Shown: positions 16,501 through 24,016 of the stretch, in pieces | Layout of the letters: each line of letters begins with the position of its first letter | How positions within the stretch are numbered: the stretch's first letter is position 1 | IMG/VR virus record: IMGVR_UViG_3300001419_000004 | Coordinates: 49,026 to 113,025 of that record | DNA length: 64,000 nucleotides | DNA from: a virus | Reading direction: 5' to 3' (one strand) | The notes under the pieces: generated by a model | Told to the model about the DNA's origin: nothing | Seen by the model: only the letters and a program-made list of their open reading frames with translations | Database searches by the model: none | Translations under genes and position numbers: made by a program

Positions 16501-16657
16501 TTTGGTCTAATAGTGCTTGCTGCTGGCTGAAGTCTAACAAATCCCCACCAGCCATTATACGGTCTATAGATGACTGGTCCTGGAACAGCCGCTCTTGTTG
16601 GTATATCCCAGCAGTTCGGACTAACGATCGAATTCTATCAAATAAATGCCAACTCAT
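13598..16657 (-). CDS. Portal protein (T4 gp20-like) interrupted by a LAGLIDADG intein
   Basis: A 1019-residue precursor. The portal exteins (residues 1-209 and 618-1019, 611 residues together) carry features of the T4 gp20 family: EMSLALDLYADES, VRYLCKYGDAPFEIVP, HLRLTDYGNQYHPYGR, then SIMEGGRKAFKQLRLMEDA, YRITRAPEKRIFKIPIGN and a long C-terminal domain. A Gly/Glu/Ala-rich linker (about 880-945) precedes a helical C-terminus. The portal forms the dodecameric DNA channel at the head vertex and docks terminase. The intein (210-617) starts with Cys, ends HN and is followed by Ser. The gene follows the 16666-17205 gene after 8 bases. A functional portal requires protein splicing. Confidence 0.92.
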   Translation of the reverse strand: MSWHLFDRIRSLVRTAGIYQQERLFQDQSSIDRIMAGGDLLDFSQQQALLDQTNLQINRLERYKDYDQMDETGEMSLALDLYADESSLVDPERKHTIIIKAQSKTVKEELENLFFNQLLIDNNVRPMVRYLCKYGDAPFEIVPTVDRDGVASIRFVNVYNFTRVETKHGDLVGFFYQDEVMEEPQFLHPWQTMHLRLTDYGNQYHPYGRCKDSNSPVWTPNGWKRLKDLKPGDDVFAWDGKKAVPTKVVKYVSNGIKKTIKVKTRHYSEVITPEHPVLVHKDGVQDYVLAKNLKVGDELVIPKLAFNDVATPIKRQYRRYKLNEKYRTIIESHSIGYKKCANLSGISRNITRGFLRRNTAVSKENADKIIKLYGLADDAKIGAGWGTSLDCSLPEFVDDEFARFFGFMIGDGWLSSTCVQFALGEDDKLNEYYINILARYSGESKINFRYDRNNKPIAVMANNTVLADTLFDMGLNAKAAHKQIPEWVFNSSKDIAINFVQGLLDSDGCAYLDREKYLRFHHVTASMNLITSLKILLHKIGVKCGHICTGHNHKFNSDELGALRHQLTYYQSELPFEGNALFERVISIEEGDEIEVGDIQVESEYHNFVADGIVIHNSIMEGGRKAFKQLRLMEDAALIYRITRAPEKRIFKIPIGNIAAKDVPEFMQSIARTFKQQRFYDPRTGKFNERFSPLIQEDDFFLPVRPDGTSPDITTLKGAENLDQIADIEYFKKKMIAPTKIPFKRVGVGEGSGEEQEKSLSSSDAQFAKAVQWVQREISIGLTKVAICHLAMAGYSIDDLKNFEISMSATSAIDELYRMETWQGRTAVMSDLKDLGWFPREWIVTRFTDLSPDEIDELSEIMSKQTELPTEEEGGGLGGLGGLGLPGGGEELPGLEGEGGLEGLEGAEAEGGAEAAAAEPPEADLAGLGEVGERLDKRNKNILIEIANQNKYELLREFISRVNKRVNSPSLSAYINLLNNNELDGLKRKDSENVLIESIIDKEVRDKVVMEFRDVLVER
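14807..16030 (-). mobile_element. Intein with LAGLIDADG endonuclease in the portal gene
   Basis: Encodes precursor residues 210-617 (408 residues). Splicing blocks: N-terminal Cys with SPVWTPNGWKRLKDLKPGD (block A), VITPEHPVLV (block B with TxxH-type histidine), SEYHNFVADGIVIHN (blocks F and G, terminal His-Asn), and Ser as the +1 nucleophile. The endonuclease motifs are FFGFMIGDG (about 405-413) and FVQGLLDSDG (about 499-508), each ending in the acidic residue, so both splicing and DNA cleavage look intact. The insertion is in a conserved portal segment (GR/SIMEGGRKA), as expected for an intein. Confidence 0.93.
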
Positions 16658-16665
16658 GCTATACC

Positions 16666-17205
16666 TTATGGGGCGTTAGGGTCAAATCCTTCGTTATCGG
16701 GCACACTCTCGTCTAGCAACGCATTTAAGCCACCAACGTCAGTATTCTCTATTTTTATATTTTTGATAACTCCAGTCATTTTGGCTATGGAATCCAATAA
16801 CTTACTGGCATTTATCGATGTGCTAGCTTTGGTAGTTAACAGCGTGGTTAAAGCCTCAACATAACAAGTCTTCGTACTTTCGTGGTCAACAATTCTATCG
16901 GTAAAAATACCAATATAATGGTCGAGTTGTTCTCGGTCAACCTGTAATTTATTCCAAATTTGCCCAATCTTGTCGCCGAATTGTGATATTATTTCATCTG
17001 TCAATTTAGCCACAGCATCACTGGGTTGCCCTGATGGTGCAGCATCGTCGATATCACCAACATCTATTTGTATCAGCTGCGGCTCATGGCTTGCAATCGG
17101 GTCTTCCTCTACTTCTGGTGCTTCTGGTGCTTCTGGTATGTCATCACCACCATTCTCTATTTGGTTTATAACGTCATCTAAATCAAAGTCTGGGTTGTCA
17201 ACCAT
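16666..17205 (-). CDS. Hypothetical protein upstream of portal (possible small-terminase or core factor)
   Basis: A 179-residue acidic protein. The N-terminus is disordered and Glu/Pro-rich (PEAPEAPEVEE), followed by a helical C-terminal half (IGQIWNKLQVDREQLDHYI; LTTLLTTKASTSINASKLLD). It is divergent from the terminase large subunit gene, with 43 bases between starts, and directly upstream of portal. The small terminase (gp16) would be expected near here and has a comparable size and helical content, but no specific gp16 motif was recognised. Confidence 0.6.
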   Translation of the reverse strand: MVDNPDFDLDDVINQIENGGDDIPEAPEAPEVEEDPIASHEPQLIQIDVGDIDDAAPSGQPSDAVAKLTDEIISQFGDKIGQIWNKLQVDREQLDHYIGIFTDRIVDHESTKTCYVEALTTLLTTKASTSINASKLLDSIAKMTGVIKNIKIENTDVGGLNALLDESVPDNEGFDPNAP

Positions 17206-17233
17206 AATAAGTACACTCCCATTTTAAGTTTGC

Positions 17234-17248
17234 TGTAAATATAATATT
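17234..17248 (+). promoter_or_regulatory. Candidate late promoter directly abutting the terminase start
   Basis: TGTAAATATAATATT immediately precedes the ATG at 17249. It matches the recurrent AAATATAAT motif. If it is a promoter, the transcript would begin at or very near the start codon. Confidence 0.5.
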
Positions 17249-19651
17249 ATGGCAAATAAAGCGCAAATAATAGAATTTATTGGTAAGTGCAAAAAATCAG
17301 CATCTTTTTTTATGCAATCATGCTGTAAAATCAAGCACCCATTAATTGGCATTATACCATTTAAGTTATTTAAATACCAGCTTACTAGTCTGCGTGCATT
17401 CCGTGAAAATCGATTCAACATATTCAGAAAATGCAGGCAGTGCTTTATCGCTGGTACTCCAGTTTGGACCCCAAATGGCCCGGTTCCTATCGAAAGCATA
17501 AAACCTAACGACATTATATATACATTAAATGAGGGCACTGGTAAATTAGAAATAACAAAAGTATCGGCATCATATGATAACGGCATAGCGAACCTTATAG
17601 AAGTCCAGACCAAAGCTGGGCACAAATCTATATGCACACCAGACCATAAGTTTTATACAATATCCGGATACAAAGCAGCAAAAGAACTGACACCAAATGA
17701 TATTGTAATACAAATTGCAGAACCAAAATCTTATAAAGACGATTTAGATGGCTCTAAACCAATATTACCAAGCCAAGTCAAGTCGGTAACACAGCTAAAC
17801 GATGTTGCCAAAGTTTATGATTTGACTACCCCACCACATCATAATTATATAGTTGATGGTGCAGTTGTACACAACTGCGGTGCATCAACTCTTACAGGTA
17901 TATACGCTCTCTGGGTTGCTATGTTCTTTGGCAACAAAAAGATACTTATCGTATCCAAACGTGACCAAGACGCAAAAGAATTCCTAAAAGAAAATGTAAA
18001 ACTCGTGTATAACAATTTACCAGCATGGATGCATGGAATCTGGCCAGCCACCATAGAGAATGAGCACGAATTAGGATTTGGCAATGGGTCTATTATTCGG
18101 TCATTAACATCAAGTGCAGATACACTGCGGTCAAATGCGTCATTTCTAAACATCATCGATGAGGCAGCGTTTATGCCGGACATGGAAGCTATGTGGGCTG
18201 GAGGCTGGTCTACGTTGCAGCATGGTGGATCTGTGATAGTGATCTCCACGCCAAACGGTGTTGGCAACTGGTATTGGGACAAATGGACAGACGCTGAAGA
18301 GGGCGGCTTATTTAATCCAATTCTTATTCATTGGTGGAATATGGATTGGGTAATCGAAGCAAAGGACCCAATTAGCAATAAGAAAGTTCGAATCGCGCCA
18401 ACAGACGGTATAAGAAAATCAAAAACTAAGGCTGAAATAGAAAGATTTGGAAAATTCTGGTCTCCATGGCTTGAGAAAGAATTCCAAGGCTTGCAAGCCA
18501 GGGGTGAATCACATCTCTTTAGACAAGAAGTACTTGGAGAGTTTATTGGTAGCGGCGGCACAATATTGAGTGCATCAGCGTTACATGCCATAGGTAAATC
18601 AGTAGGGTCTGATGACACGCCAGAAGTTATGACCATAGCAGAACCTGTCACATGGACAAACCAAGCCACAGGTGACCAAGAGGAGTTAGATTTCGTAGGT
18701 GAAGATGAAAGAGAAGGGCTATGGATATGGGCCGAACCGGTAGCTGGGTCACCAGCAAAATACAAAAACGGTAGAATGGTAGACCGTGGTGAACCGGGCC
18801 ACACATATGTTATTGGGGTTGATATCGCAACGGGTGAAAACAATGATTATAGTGCCATAGAAGTTTTTGATATCACTACTATGGAACAAGTAGCAGAATT
18901 CATGGGACGCCCTCAAGTCGCAGAGTTCGCCAAAATGGTTGATTGGGTTGGTAGGTGGTATAATACCGCATTAGTCAATCCAGAGCGTACTGGCATCGGC
19001 ATACCATTCATACAAGACCTTCAAAACATAATATATCCTAGCATCTGGAGAGCCAAAAAACGGAAAACGCCAAGGCCCGGAGCCAAGGCCCGGTCATCGC
19101 AAGTTGGGTATACATATGGCCCGTATGGATTCCCAACAACCGGCCCCAGCAAGCCAACACTCAATAAAGCATTAATAAGCTATCTTGGGGGCCATGAGGG
19201 CGAAGGATACACAATCTATAGCCCGCGTTTGTATAAACAATTGCAGATTTATATCAGGCATAGGAATAGGCAAGGGATTGAGACCAAGAAAACTGGTGCC
19301 CAAGAAGGTCGTGGAAACCATGATGACTTAACAATAGCAGCAGCTCTCGCATTCGTTGCTGCTCCAGATGCTATTGACCTAGACCCAATGGGTTTAGTGC
19401 CAACTGGAAGCAAACAATTAGGGCGTGTGAAAACATCAACACAAGAAACTCGACCAAGCCCACAAGAGCAACAAAAGAAGATAATGAGCACAACTGATTA
19501 TAACACAATCATCCCATTGACATACAACACAATGCATAAAGGCAATCCATCTCCTGAAGAACAATTAGGGGCATTTGCACAGCAGTTGATAACAACACCA
19601 TCCAAGGTGCCAATAGTCAAGAAACCACGTATAGACATGAGGCCCCGATAA
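17249..19651 (+). CDS. terL: Terminase large subunit (T4 gp17-like) with a mini-intein in Walker A
   Basis: An 800-residue precursor; the exteins total 655. After splicing the Walker A region reads KCRQ/CGASTLTG, the gp17-type RQxGxST loop. Walker B is NIIDEAAFM (about residues 302-309). The nuclease domain begins near VIGVDIATGENNDYSAIEVFD, with the RNase H-like first Asp, and later aspartates lie in GNHDDLTIAAALAF. The protein pumps DNA into the prohead and cuts concatemers. The start is an ATG without a clear Shine-Dalgarno sequence, right behind an AAATATAAT motif. It is the only large head gene here on the plus strand. Splicing is required to build the ATP-binding loop. Confidence 0.93.
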   Translation: MANKAQIIEFIGKCKKSASFFMQSCCKIKHPLIGIIPFKLFKYQLTSLRAFRENRFNIFRKCRQCFIAGTPVWTPNGPVPIESIKPNDIIYTLNEGTGKLEITKVSASYDNGIANLIEVQTKAGHKSICTPDHKFYTISGYKAAKELTPNDIVIQIAEPKSYKDDLDGSKPILPSQVKSVTQLNDVAKVYDLTTPPHHNYIVDGAVVHNCGASTLTGIYALWVAMFFGNKKILIVSKRDQDAKEFLKENVKLVYNNLPAWMHGIWPATIENEHELGFGNGSIIRSLTSSADTLRSNASFLNIIDEAAFMPDMEAMWAGGWSTLQHGGSVIVISTPNGVGNWYWDKWTDAEEGGLFNPILIHWWNMDWVIEAKDPISNKKVRIAPTDGIRKSKTKAEIERFGKFWSPWLEKEFQGLQARGESHLFRQEVLGEFIGSGGTILSASALHAIGKSVGSDDTPEVMTIAEPVTWTNQATGDQEELDFVGEDEREGLWIWAEPVAGSPAKYKNGRMVDRGEPGHTYVIGVDIATGENNDYSAIEVFDITTMEQVAEFMGRPQVAEFAKMVDWVGRWYNTALVNPERTGIGIPFIQDLQNIIYPSIWRAKKRKTPRPGAKARSSQVGYTYGPYGFPTTGPSKPTLNKALISYLGGHEGEGYTIYSPRLYKQLQIYIRHRNRQGIETKKTGAQEGRGNHDDLTIAAALAFVAAPDAIDLDPMGLVPTGSKQLGRVKTSTQETRPSPQEQQKKIMSTTDYNTIIPLTYNTMHKGNPSPEEQLGAFAQQLITTPSKVPIVKKPRIDMRPR
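17441..17875 (+). other. Mini-intein (no endonuclease) in terL
   Basis: Encodes residues 65-209 (145 residues). Block A is Cys plus FIAGTPVWTPNGPVPIESI, block B is SICTPDHKFYT, block F is VYDLTTPPHHNYIVDG, block G is AVVHN, and Cys is the +1 residue. At 145 residues there is no room for LAGLIDADG or HNH domains, so mobility would need help in trans. It splits the Walker A P-loop. Confidence 0.93.
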
Positions 19652-19662
19652 ACGGGGCCTCA
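19638..19662 (+). terminator. Hairpin between convergent terL and acidic-protein genes
   Basis: A 10-bp GC-rich stem (19638-19647 with 19653-19662, TGAGGCCCCG) with a 5-base loop, overlapping the terL stop and lying 7 bases from the end of the convergent gene. There is no clear T-run; it probably works as a bidirectional barrier. Confidence 0.6.
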
Positions 19663-19669
19663 TGTACGA

Positions 19670-20860
19670 TTACTTAAAAACGTAGAACAAACGTCCCGCA
19701 GCACCTACGGGGTAGCACCTAGCATACTTGCTCATCGCACCAACTATGCCCTTGCTCTTACCTTCACTAATGGCATCAAACTCTGAATTTATAGCTTCGC
19801 ATAATTTTTTAAATGATTCATCATCACTCAAGAATTCTATACCATTATCTTTCTGTGCTGACCGTACTACAACTTCAATGCCTTTACCAGCAGCAAACTT
19901 AGTGACAGATTCAGCTAGCCCCATGCCTTTATCAGCAGCTTCGCAATCAGTCTCATCGGATTCTTTGTCGTCATCCTCCTCTGATTCTTCTTTCTCATCT
20001 TTATCTTCCCACGGCTTACCTTCAGTAATCTCGTCAACTGGCTTTATAGTAGATTCAAATGGGAGACCTTCCTCGGCGTCCTCAGAATCCTCAACCTCCC
20101 CAGCATCTCCGTCTACAGCTTCGTCTCCGTCTACAGCTTCGTCTCCGTCTACAGCTTCGTCTCCGCCTTCTTCAGCTTCGCCTTCTTCGCCACCAAATTC
20201 AGCGGCTTCTTCCGCTTCAGGCTCCGGGAAGCAACATTGCTTGATTTCTGGCAGGTCCGCTATAGTTAGGGTGCCGTCAATTGCCAACTCACCGATCTTA
20301 TCAACCAATTGCTCGCAATCAGTATGATCTAGTTCGCCTTCGGCGGCATCTTCAATATCATCAACTTCTTCGTCGCTTACTTCGGCCTCTTCTTCGGCCT
20401 CTTCTTCGGCCTCTTCTTCGGCCTCTTCTTCGGCCTCTTCTTCGGCCTCTTCATTTACCGGCTTTTTATCTTTATTAATTTGTTCATCCACTTCTTCAGT
20501 CTCGTCTTCGTCATCTTCGGCTTCATCATCGCCTTCAGTCTCAGCTTCTTCGTCTTCAACTTCAGTCTCAGTTTCAGTTTCTTCATCTTCCTCTTGCATC
20601 GAACCACATTCCGGGTCAGCAGCGCACTCATACCCCTTTTCTTTCACGAGCTTTACCAATGCTAGAAGTAAATCTTTATCAAGGCTAATAACTTGCTGTG
20701 CCATACCAATACCATCTGGGCTAGCATATTCAGGCTCCGTGTCAGGCCCCATATCTTCAGGCCCCATGCCCATTTCATAACCGGGGATTTTAGTCGGCAT
20801 CGTTGGCTCGCCGAATTCATTCATTTCTTCTGCAATTTTAAGGATATCTTTATCAGACAT
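19670..20860 (-). CDS. Highly acidic repeat protein
   Basis: A 396-residue protein starting MSDKDILKIAEEM. The start was chosen because GGAG lies upstream and the ATG follows the previous stop by one base; the longer MELRM reading overlaps that gene. The middle is extremely acidic, with six EEAE units and three DEAVDG units encoded by perfect DNA repeats. The C-terminus is different (GIEVVVRSAQKDNGIEFLSDD, then VGAMSKYARCYPVGAAGRLFYVFK) and looks folded, as do short cysteine-bearing segments. Possibly a virion or core protein or a DNA mimic; no family recognised. It is transcribed with the 20862-21725 and late sigma factor genes. Confidence 0.7.
   Translation of the reverse strand: MSDKDILKIAEEMNEFGEPTMPTKIPGYEMGMGPEDMGPDTEPEYASPDGIGMAQQVISLDKDLLLALVKLVKEKGYECAADPECGSMQEEDEETETETEVEDEEAETEGDDEAEDDEDETEEVDEQINKDKKPVNEEAEEEAEEEAEEEAEEEAEEEAEVSDEEVDDIEDAAEGELDHTDCEQLVDKIGELAIDGTLTIADLPEIKQCCFPEPEAEEAAEFGGEEGEAEEGGDEAVDGDEAVDGDEAVDGDAGEVEDSEDAEEGLPFESTIKPVDEITEGKPWEDKDEKEESEEDDDKESDETDCEAADKGMGLAESVTKFAAGKGIEVVVRSAQKDNGIEFLSDDESFKKLCEAINSEFDAISEGKSKGIVGAMSKYARCYPVGAAGRLFYVFK
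20106..20159. repeat. Three tandem 18-bp coding repeats
   Basis: Three exact copies of an 18-bp unit (20106-20123, 20124-20141, 20142-20159) encode DEAVDG repeats in the acidic protein. Exact DNA identity suggests recent slippage expansion. Confidence 0.9.
20381..20452. repeat. Six tandem 12-bp coding repeats
   Basis: Six copies of TTCGGCCTCTTC in a row encode the EEAE string of the acidic protein on the minus strand. Copy number probably varies between isolates through slippage. Confidence 0.9.
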
Positions 20861-20861
20861 T

Positions 20862-21725
20862 CTAAGCTCCATAAATTATTTGAATTATATTTGCACGATC
20901 ACCAGAGAGAATTAAATCTCTATCAGACAATCCCTTATGCTCACTGTATGTTTTGCTGGGCGTTGTGTCGCCATAGACTTTATAAATATTCGCATTATTA
21001 TTGCGAATTCGTTCAATCCAACAAAATTCCACCCCCCAATTATTCATCTCATTTAATATCGAGGCAGCATTATCAAAAGTCGTCAAATCACTCTGCTTAT
21101 CTACCGCGATCCCAGCATACTCCACGATTAAAGTATCACCCCATACATTATGTATAATCTCATCTATTTTAGATAACTTACCATCACCATCACCATATTG
21201 CTCCACAGCTTTCCTGATAGCAATAGATTCTGAAATAGGATTAATACTTTCCGCCATTTTGACTATTTGGCCACGTGTAGCATTAATTGCAGCTTCGATA
21301 AATGCAGTTGATACGATTTTATTCTCCGCAAACCGTTCCGGATGGGCTTTGTTCCTCTTCCCCTGCCGCCTAACGGCGGCTTTGCCTACACTTGTTTTTG
21401 TGGGGTCGTTATTCGCCGGTCTATGTGGGGTCGCGTCGATATTCTTGGTGCGAGGCGTGACTTTTTTGACCCTAACCTTGCGTGCAACTCTCTCATCAAC
21501 ACCCTGCCGCTGGGTCTCAGTGATTTCGCCCGTAGGGACATCAGATTCTTCTATTGATGGTCCCATGGTGATTTTGCAATCTAAAACATCGCCATTACCA
21601 TAAGTACCTAGGACCCTAATTTGATCGTCTCCAATAAGCTCAATAGAGGCAATCTTATTAGGGCCACAATCATATTGATGTATTAGTTTTTGAAGCCCTT
21701 CGACTAGTTGCTGCGTTGTTACCAT
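20862..21725 (-). CDS. Hypothetical protein downstream of the late sigma factor
   Basis: A 287-residue protein. The N-terminus (about 1-60) looks like a small alpha/beta domain (TTQQLVEGLQKLIHQYDCG; QIRVLGTYGNGDVLD). A basic linker (about 80-125, RVRVKKVTPRTKN) follows, then a C-terminal domain containing VWGDTLIVEYAGIAVD and WGVEFCWIERIRNNNANIY. The start overlaps the end of the sigma gene by 7 bases, and its stop is one base from the next start, so the three genes are coupled. No family recognised. Being in an operon with the sigma factor makes a transcription or DNA-related role possible, but this is only context. Confidence 0.65.
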   Translation of the reverse strand: MVTTQQLVEGLQKLIHQYDCGPNKIASIELIGDDQIRVLGTYGNGDVLDCKITMGPSIEESDVPTGEITETQRQGVDERVARKVRVKKVTPRTKNIDATPHRPANNDPTKTSVGKAAVRRQGKRNKAHPERFAENKIVSTAFIEAAINATRGQIVKMAESINPISESIAIRKAVEQYGDGDGKLSKIDEIIHNVWGDTLIVEYAGIAVDKQSDLTTFDNAASILNEMNNWGVEFCWIERIRNNNANIYKVYGDTTPSKTYSEHKGLSDRDLILSGDRANIIQIIYGA

Positions 21726-23914
21726 GATTCATCCTCTGACGCCACAGACCCCAATTTTTGGTGTTGGTCATTCATGGGCGAATCTGTAAATTCGCTGCCT
21801 CTTAATCTAATCATTTTCAAAAAATTAGTAACTTGTGCCCTAGATTGATCAGATAATTTTACCAACTTGCCTATAATGCCTTCATATGGCCTATCATCAG
21901 TCTTCATGATAAATTCCAAAGCATCAATAATATCCATATGGTTCTTATTATATTTGCATATCTCTTTGGCCTCAGATAGGAATCTTAAAAATGCTTCATC
22001 TGTTTTCGGTGCTCTTTTATTATCTAAATGGACTTTATATGCATCAGAATTTTTATGGTCGCGGCTTTCTTTTTTAATATATGCCAATATTACTGTCCGT
22101 GCAACCTGTGAATTATGTGATATAATTCCATTAGCAACATAAGAGTGATCGTCTGAATCAACTGATATTTCACATACTGGGCTTTCTGACTCATCAATGC
22201 TTATAACTGGGAGCCAAATAGTTTTTACACTATTACTATTATATTGATTAAGCCTAGATTTAATCAATTTTATGTCTGGATCATCAATATGATTGTCCCA
22301 ATTTTCCATTAATTCGCTGGCTTTATTTGCTTCACATTTAATCCTATCTTCGCGTATCGCTGTTCTTATTTTGTTATACCCCAATTTACCACAGCCATAT
22401 TTCTTATATAATCTTCTAAAACTCGAATTCAAACCATATATGAATTCTCTGCTAGGCGTTAATTGGTGCGACTTCGCTTGTTTATAGCTGACCTTAAACC
22501 CTATCGAACTATAAAATTTCATTGACGCAGACGTAGAACATATCAATTGATATGTTCTACGTCTATTAGAATCATACTGTCTGTTATTTTTTATGAATCG
22601 CGATATGCTGCGGTTATCAATCTGTATTTTTGTTAAAATTCCCAAATTAAGTAGAACCATTCGCAATTGTCTAATTAACATAATAGATGTACTTGTGTAC
22701 CCAACACACCCATTATGCTTCGATGAATGCCCATTACCATCAAACAACCCAGACAACATCGATATGATGTTGTCTTTAGACGCTATGAGCATTCTATGTG
22801 GAATTATTTTCTCACAAGCACTATCTCCTATTTGTAATAATTTTATAAATTCCACAAATCTTTTATTGTTACACACTATACATTGCCTATCTGGATAGTG
22901 TATAAATTTTAATCCAAGGTTATTATTGACTAAAGCATCTATAACATCACTATTTATATTATATATTGCTAATTGTCCATGTGAGCACGAACCTTCAGCA
23001 ATATATAATCCTATGATATATGCCAGTTCTGAGTTCATTACATTCGGCAATTGCCAATCTATTGATTTGACCCCACTACATCCAGCCCGATTTTCTGTTA
23101 GCTCTATATCTGATAAATTATTATCATCAACAAAAAATTGTTGGTTATACTGTATAGTTACCAAATCGCCAATAGATATCTTATTTGCTTGCTTCCAAGC
23201 ACCATCGCATAAAATAGAATGCTCAGGTGTACACCCTATTTCAAATCCGAGTTCAGTTTTTATGTCTAAAACACGTCTTGATGTCTTCGTCAAACCAGCT
23301 ACTACTTTACTAGGCTTACCACCTTCCCCTATTGTCCAAATTTCTTGTTTATCATCATACTTGTTTCTAGTAGAAACATTCTTAATATTATTAATACCAT
23401 TTGTCGTAAGAAGCAATGTATCAGGCCGCACACACCACATATTGAATATCTTAGAGCACCCACGATATATTACTCTACTTGGAATCTTTTTGCATGATGG
23501 GCATTTCAACCGCTTTTTTAGAACATCCTCAGGTGTTATGATATTGTATTCGGTTGGTTCTGGGTTGTGTATACATGATTCTGCAGGGCGAATTGGATTA
23601 TAGCAATTAGCACAATGAACCCTCGCTTTATATTTATATAATGTCCTCTCTATTTGAACCCAAGCCGTTTGATATAGGTCCATGAATGCCGATTCTTCCT
23701 GGCCTGGATAGATGCGATGTAGATTGTGTGCCCTTATAATCTGGCGTATCAATTCCTCAGTATTCTTCATGATATTGTCGCGCAGAGCCGCATCGGTGCA
23801 ACCAGTCCACCGATATCGCAACATTAAATCTTCGACCTTATTATTGTCGAAATATAATTTTCGGTCTGGCGACGTAGGGGTAGGAAATATAATAACTTCA
23901 GGAATTTTACTCAT
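21719..23914 (-). CDS. Late-transcription sigma factor (T4 gp55-like) with intein and zinc-ribbon insert
   Basis: A 731-residue precursor from MSKIPEV; exteins total 290 residues against 185 in T4 gp55. After splicing, sigma region 2 reads KIFNMW/SQVARTVILAYIKKESRD, matching the conserved gp55/sigma core-binding segment. Upstream is FMDLYQTAWVQIERTLYKYK, also gp55-like. Between these lies an inserted four-cysteine segment (CANC ... CPSC, about residues 101-141 of this start), a probable zinc ribbon absent from T4 gp55. gp55 directs host RNA polymerase to TATAAATA-type late promoters; the AAATATAAT motif found upstream of virion genes here fits. An intein occupies precursor residues 161-601. 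An alternative start 14 codons upstream exists. Confidence 0.85.
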   Translation of the reverse strand: MSKIPEVIIFPTPTSPDRKLYFDNNKVEDLMLRYRWTGCTDAALRDNIMKNTEELIRQIIRAHNLHRIYPGQEESAFMDLYQTAWVQIERTLYKYKARVHCANCYNPIRPAESCIHNPEPTEYNIITPEDVLKKRLKCPSCKKIPSRVIYRGCSKIFNMWCVRPDTLLLTTNGINNIKNVSTRNKYDDKQEIWTIGEGGKPSKVVAGLTKTSRRVLDIKTELGFEIGCTPEHSILCDGAWKQANKISIGDLVTIQYNQQFFVDDNNLSDIELTENRAGCSGVKSIDWQLPNVMNSELAYIIGLYIAEGSCSHGQLAIYNINSDVIDALVNNNLGLKFIHYPDRQCIVCNNKRFVEFIKLLQIGDSACEKIIPHRMLIASKDNIISMLSGLFDGNGHSSKHNGCVGYTSTSIMLIRQLRMVLLNLGILTKIQIDNRSISRFIKNNRQYDSNRRRTYQLICSTSASMKFYSSIGFKVSYKQAKSHQLTPSREFIYGLNSSFRRLYKKYGCGKLGYNKIRTAIREDRIKCEANKASELMENWDNHIDDPDIKLIKSRLNQYNSNSVKTIWLPVISIDESESPVCEISVDSDDHSYVANGIISHNSQVARTVILAYIKKESRDHKNSDAYKVHLDNKRAPKTDEAFLRFLSEAKEICKYNKNHMDIIDALEFIMKTDDRPYEGIIGKLVKLSDQSRAQVTNFLKMIRLRGSEFTDSPMNDQHQKLGSVASEDESW
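22112..23434 (-). mobile_element. Intein with LAGLIDADG endonuclease in the late sigma gene
   Basis: Encodes 441 residues. It starts with Cys (VRPDTLLLTTNGINNIKNV, block A), has IGCTPEHSILCD (block B), two LAGLIDADG-type helices (IIGLYIAEGS and MLSGLFDGNG), CEISVDSDDHSYVANG (block F) and IISHN (block G), with Ser as the +1 residue. In the second motif the terminal acidic position reads FDGNG, slightly degenerate. The insertion splits the most conserved sigma region 2 helix. Confidence 0.92.
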
Positions 23915-24016
23915 AGTAAATTTATATACTAATGAAGCGACGATAAAGCGCGTCATTTATATTTATAATTACAATTCTATATGAATATATTGACGGGCAA
24001 AAATGTAACGTTAAAT

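Noticed and set aside
20281-20478. Leu/Arg-rich plus-strand frame with perfect repeats
   Set aside because: Antisense shadow of the EEAE repeats of the acidic protein.
20876-20898. CAAATATAATTC promoter-like match upstream of the acidic-protein gene
   Set aside because: It lies in the coding end of the upstream gene, whose codons there are AT-rich; it may be chance, so it was not listed as a promoter.
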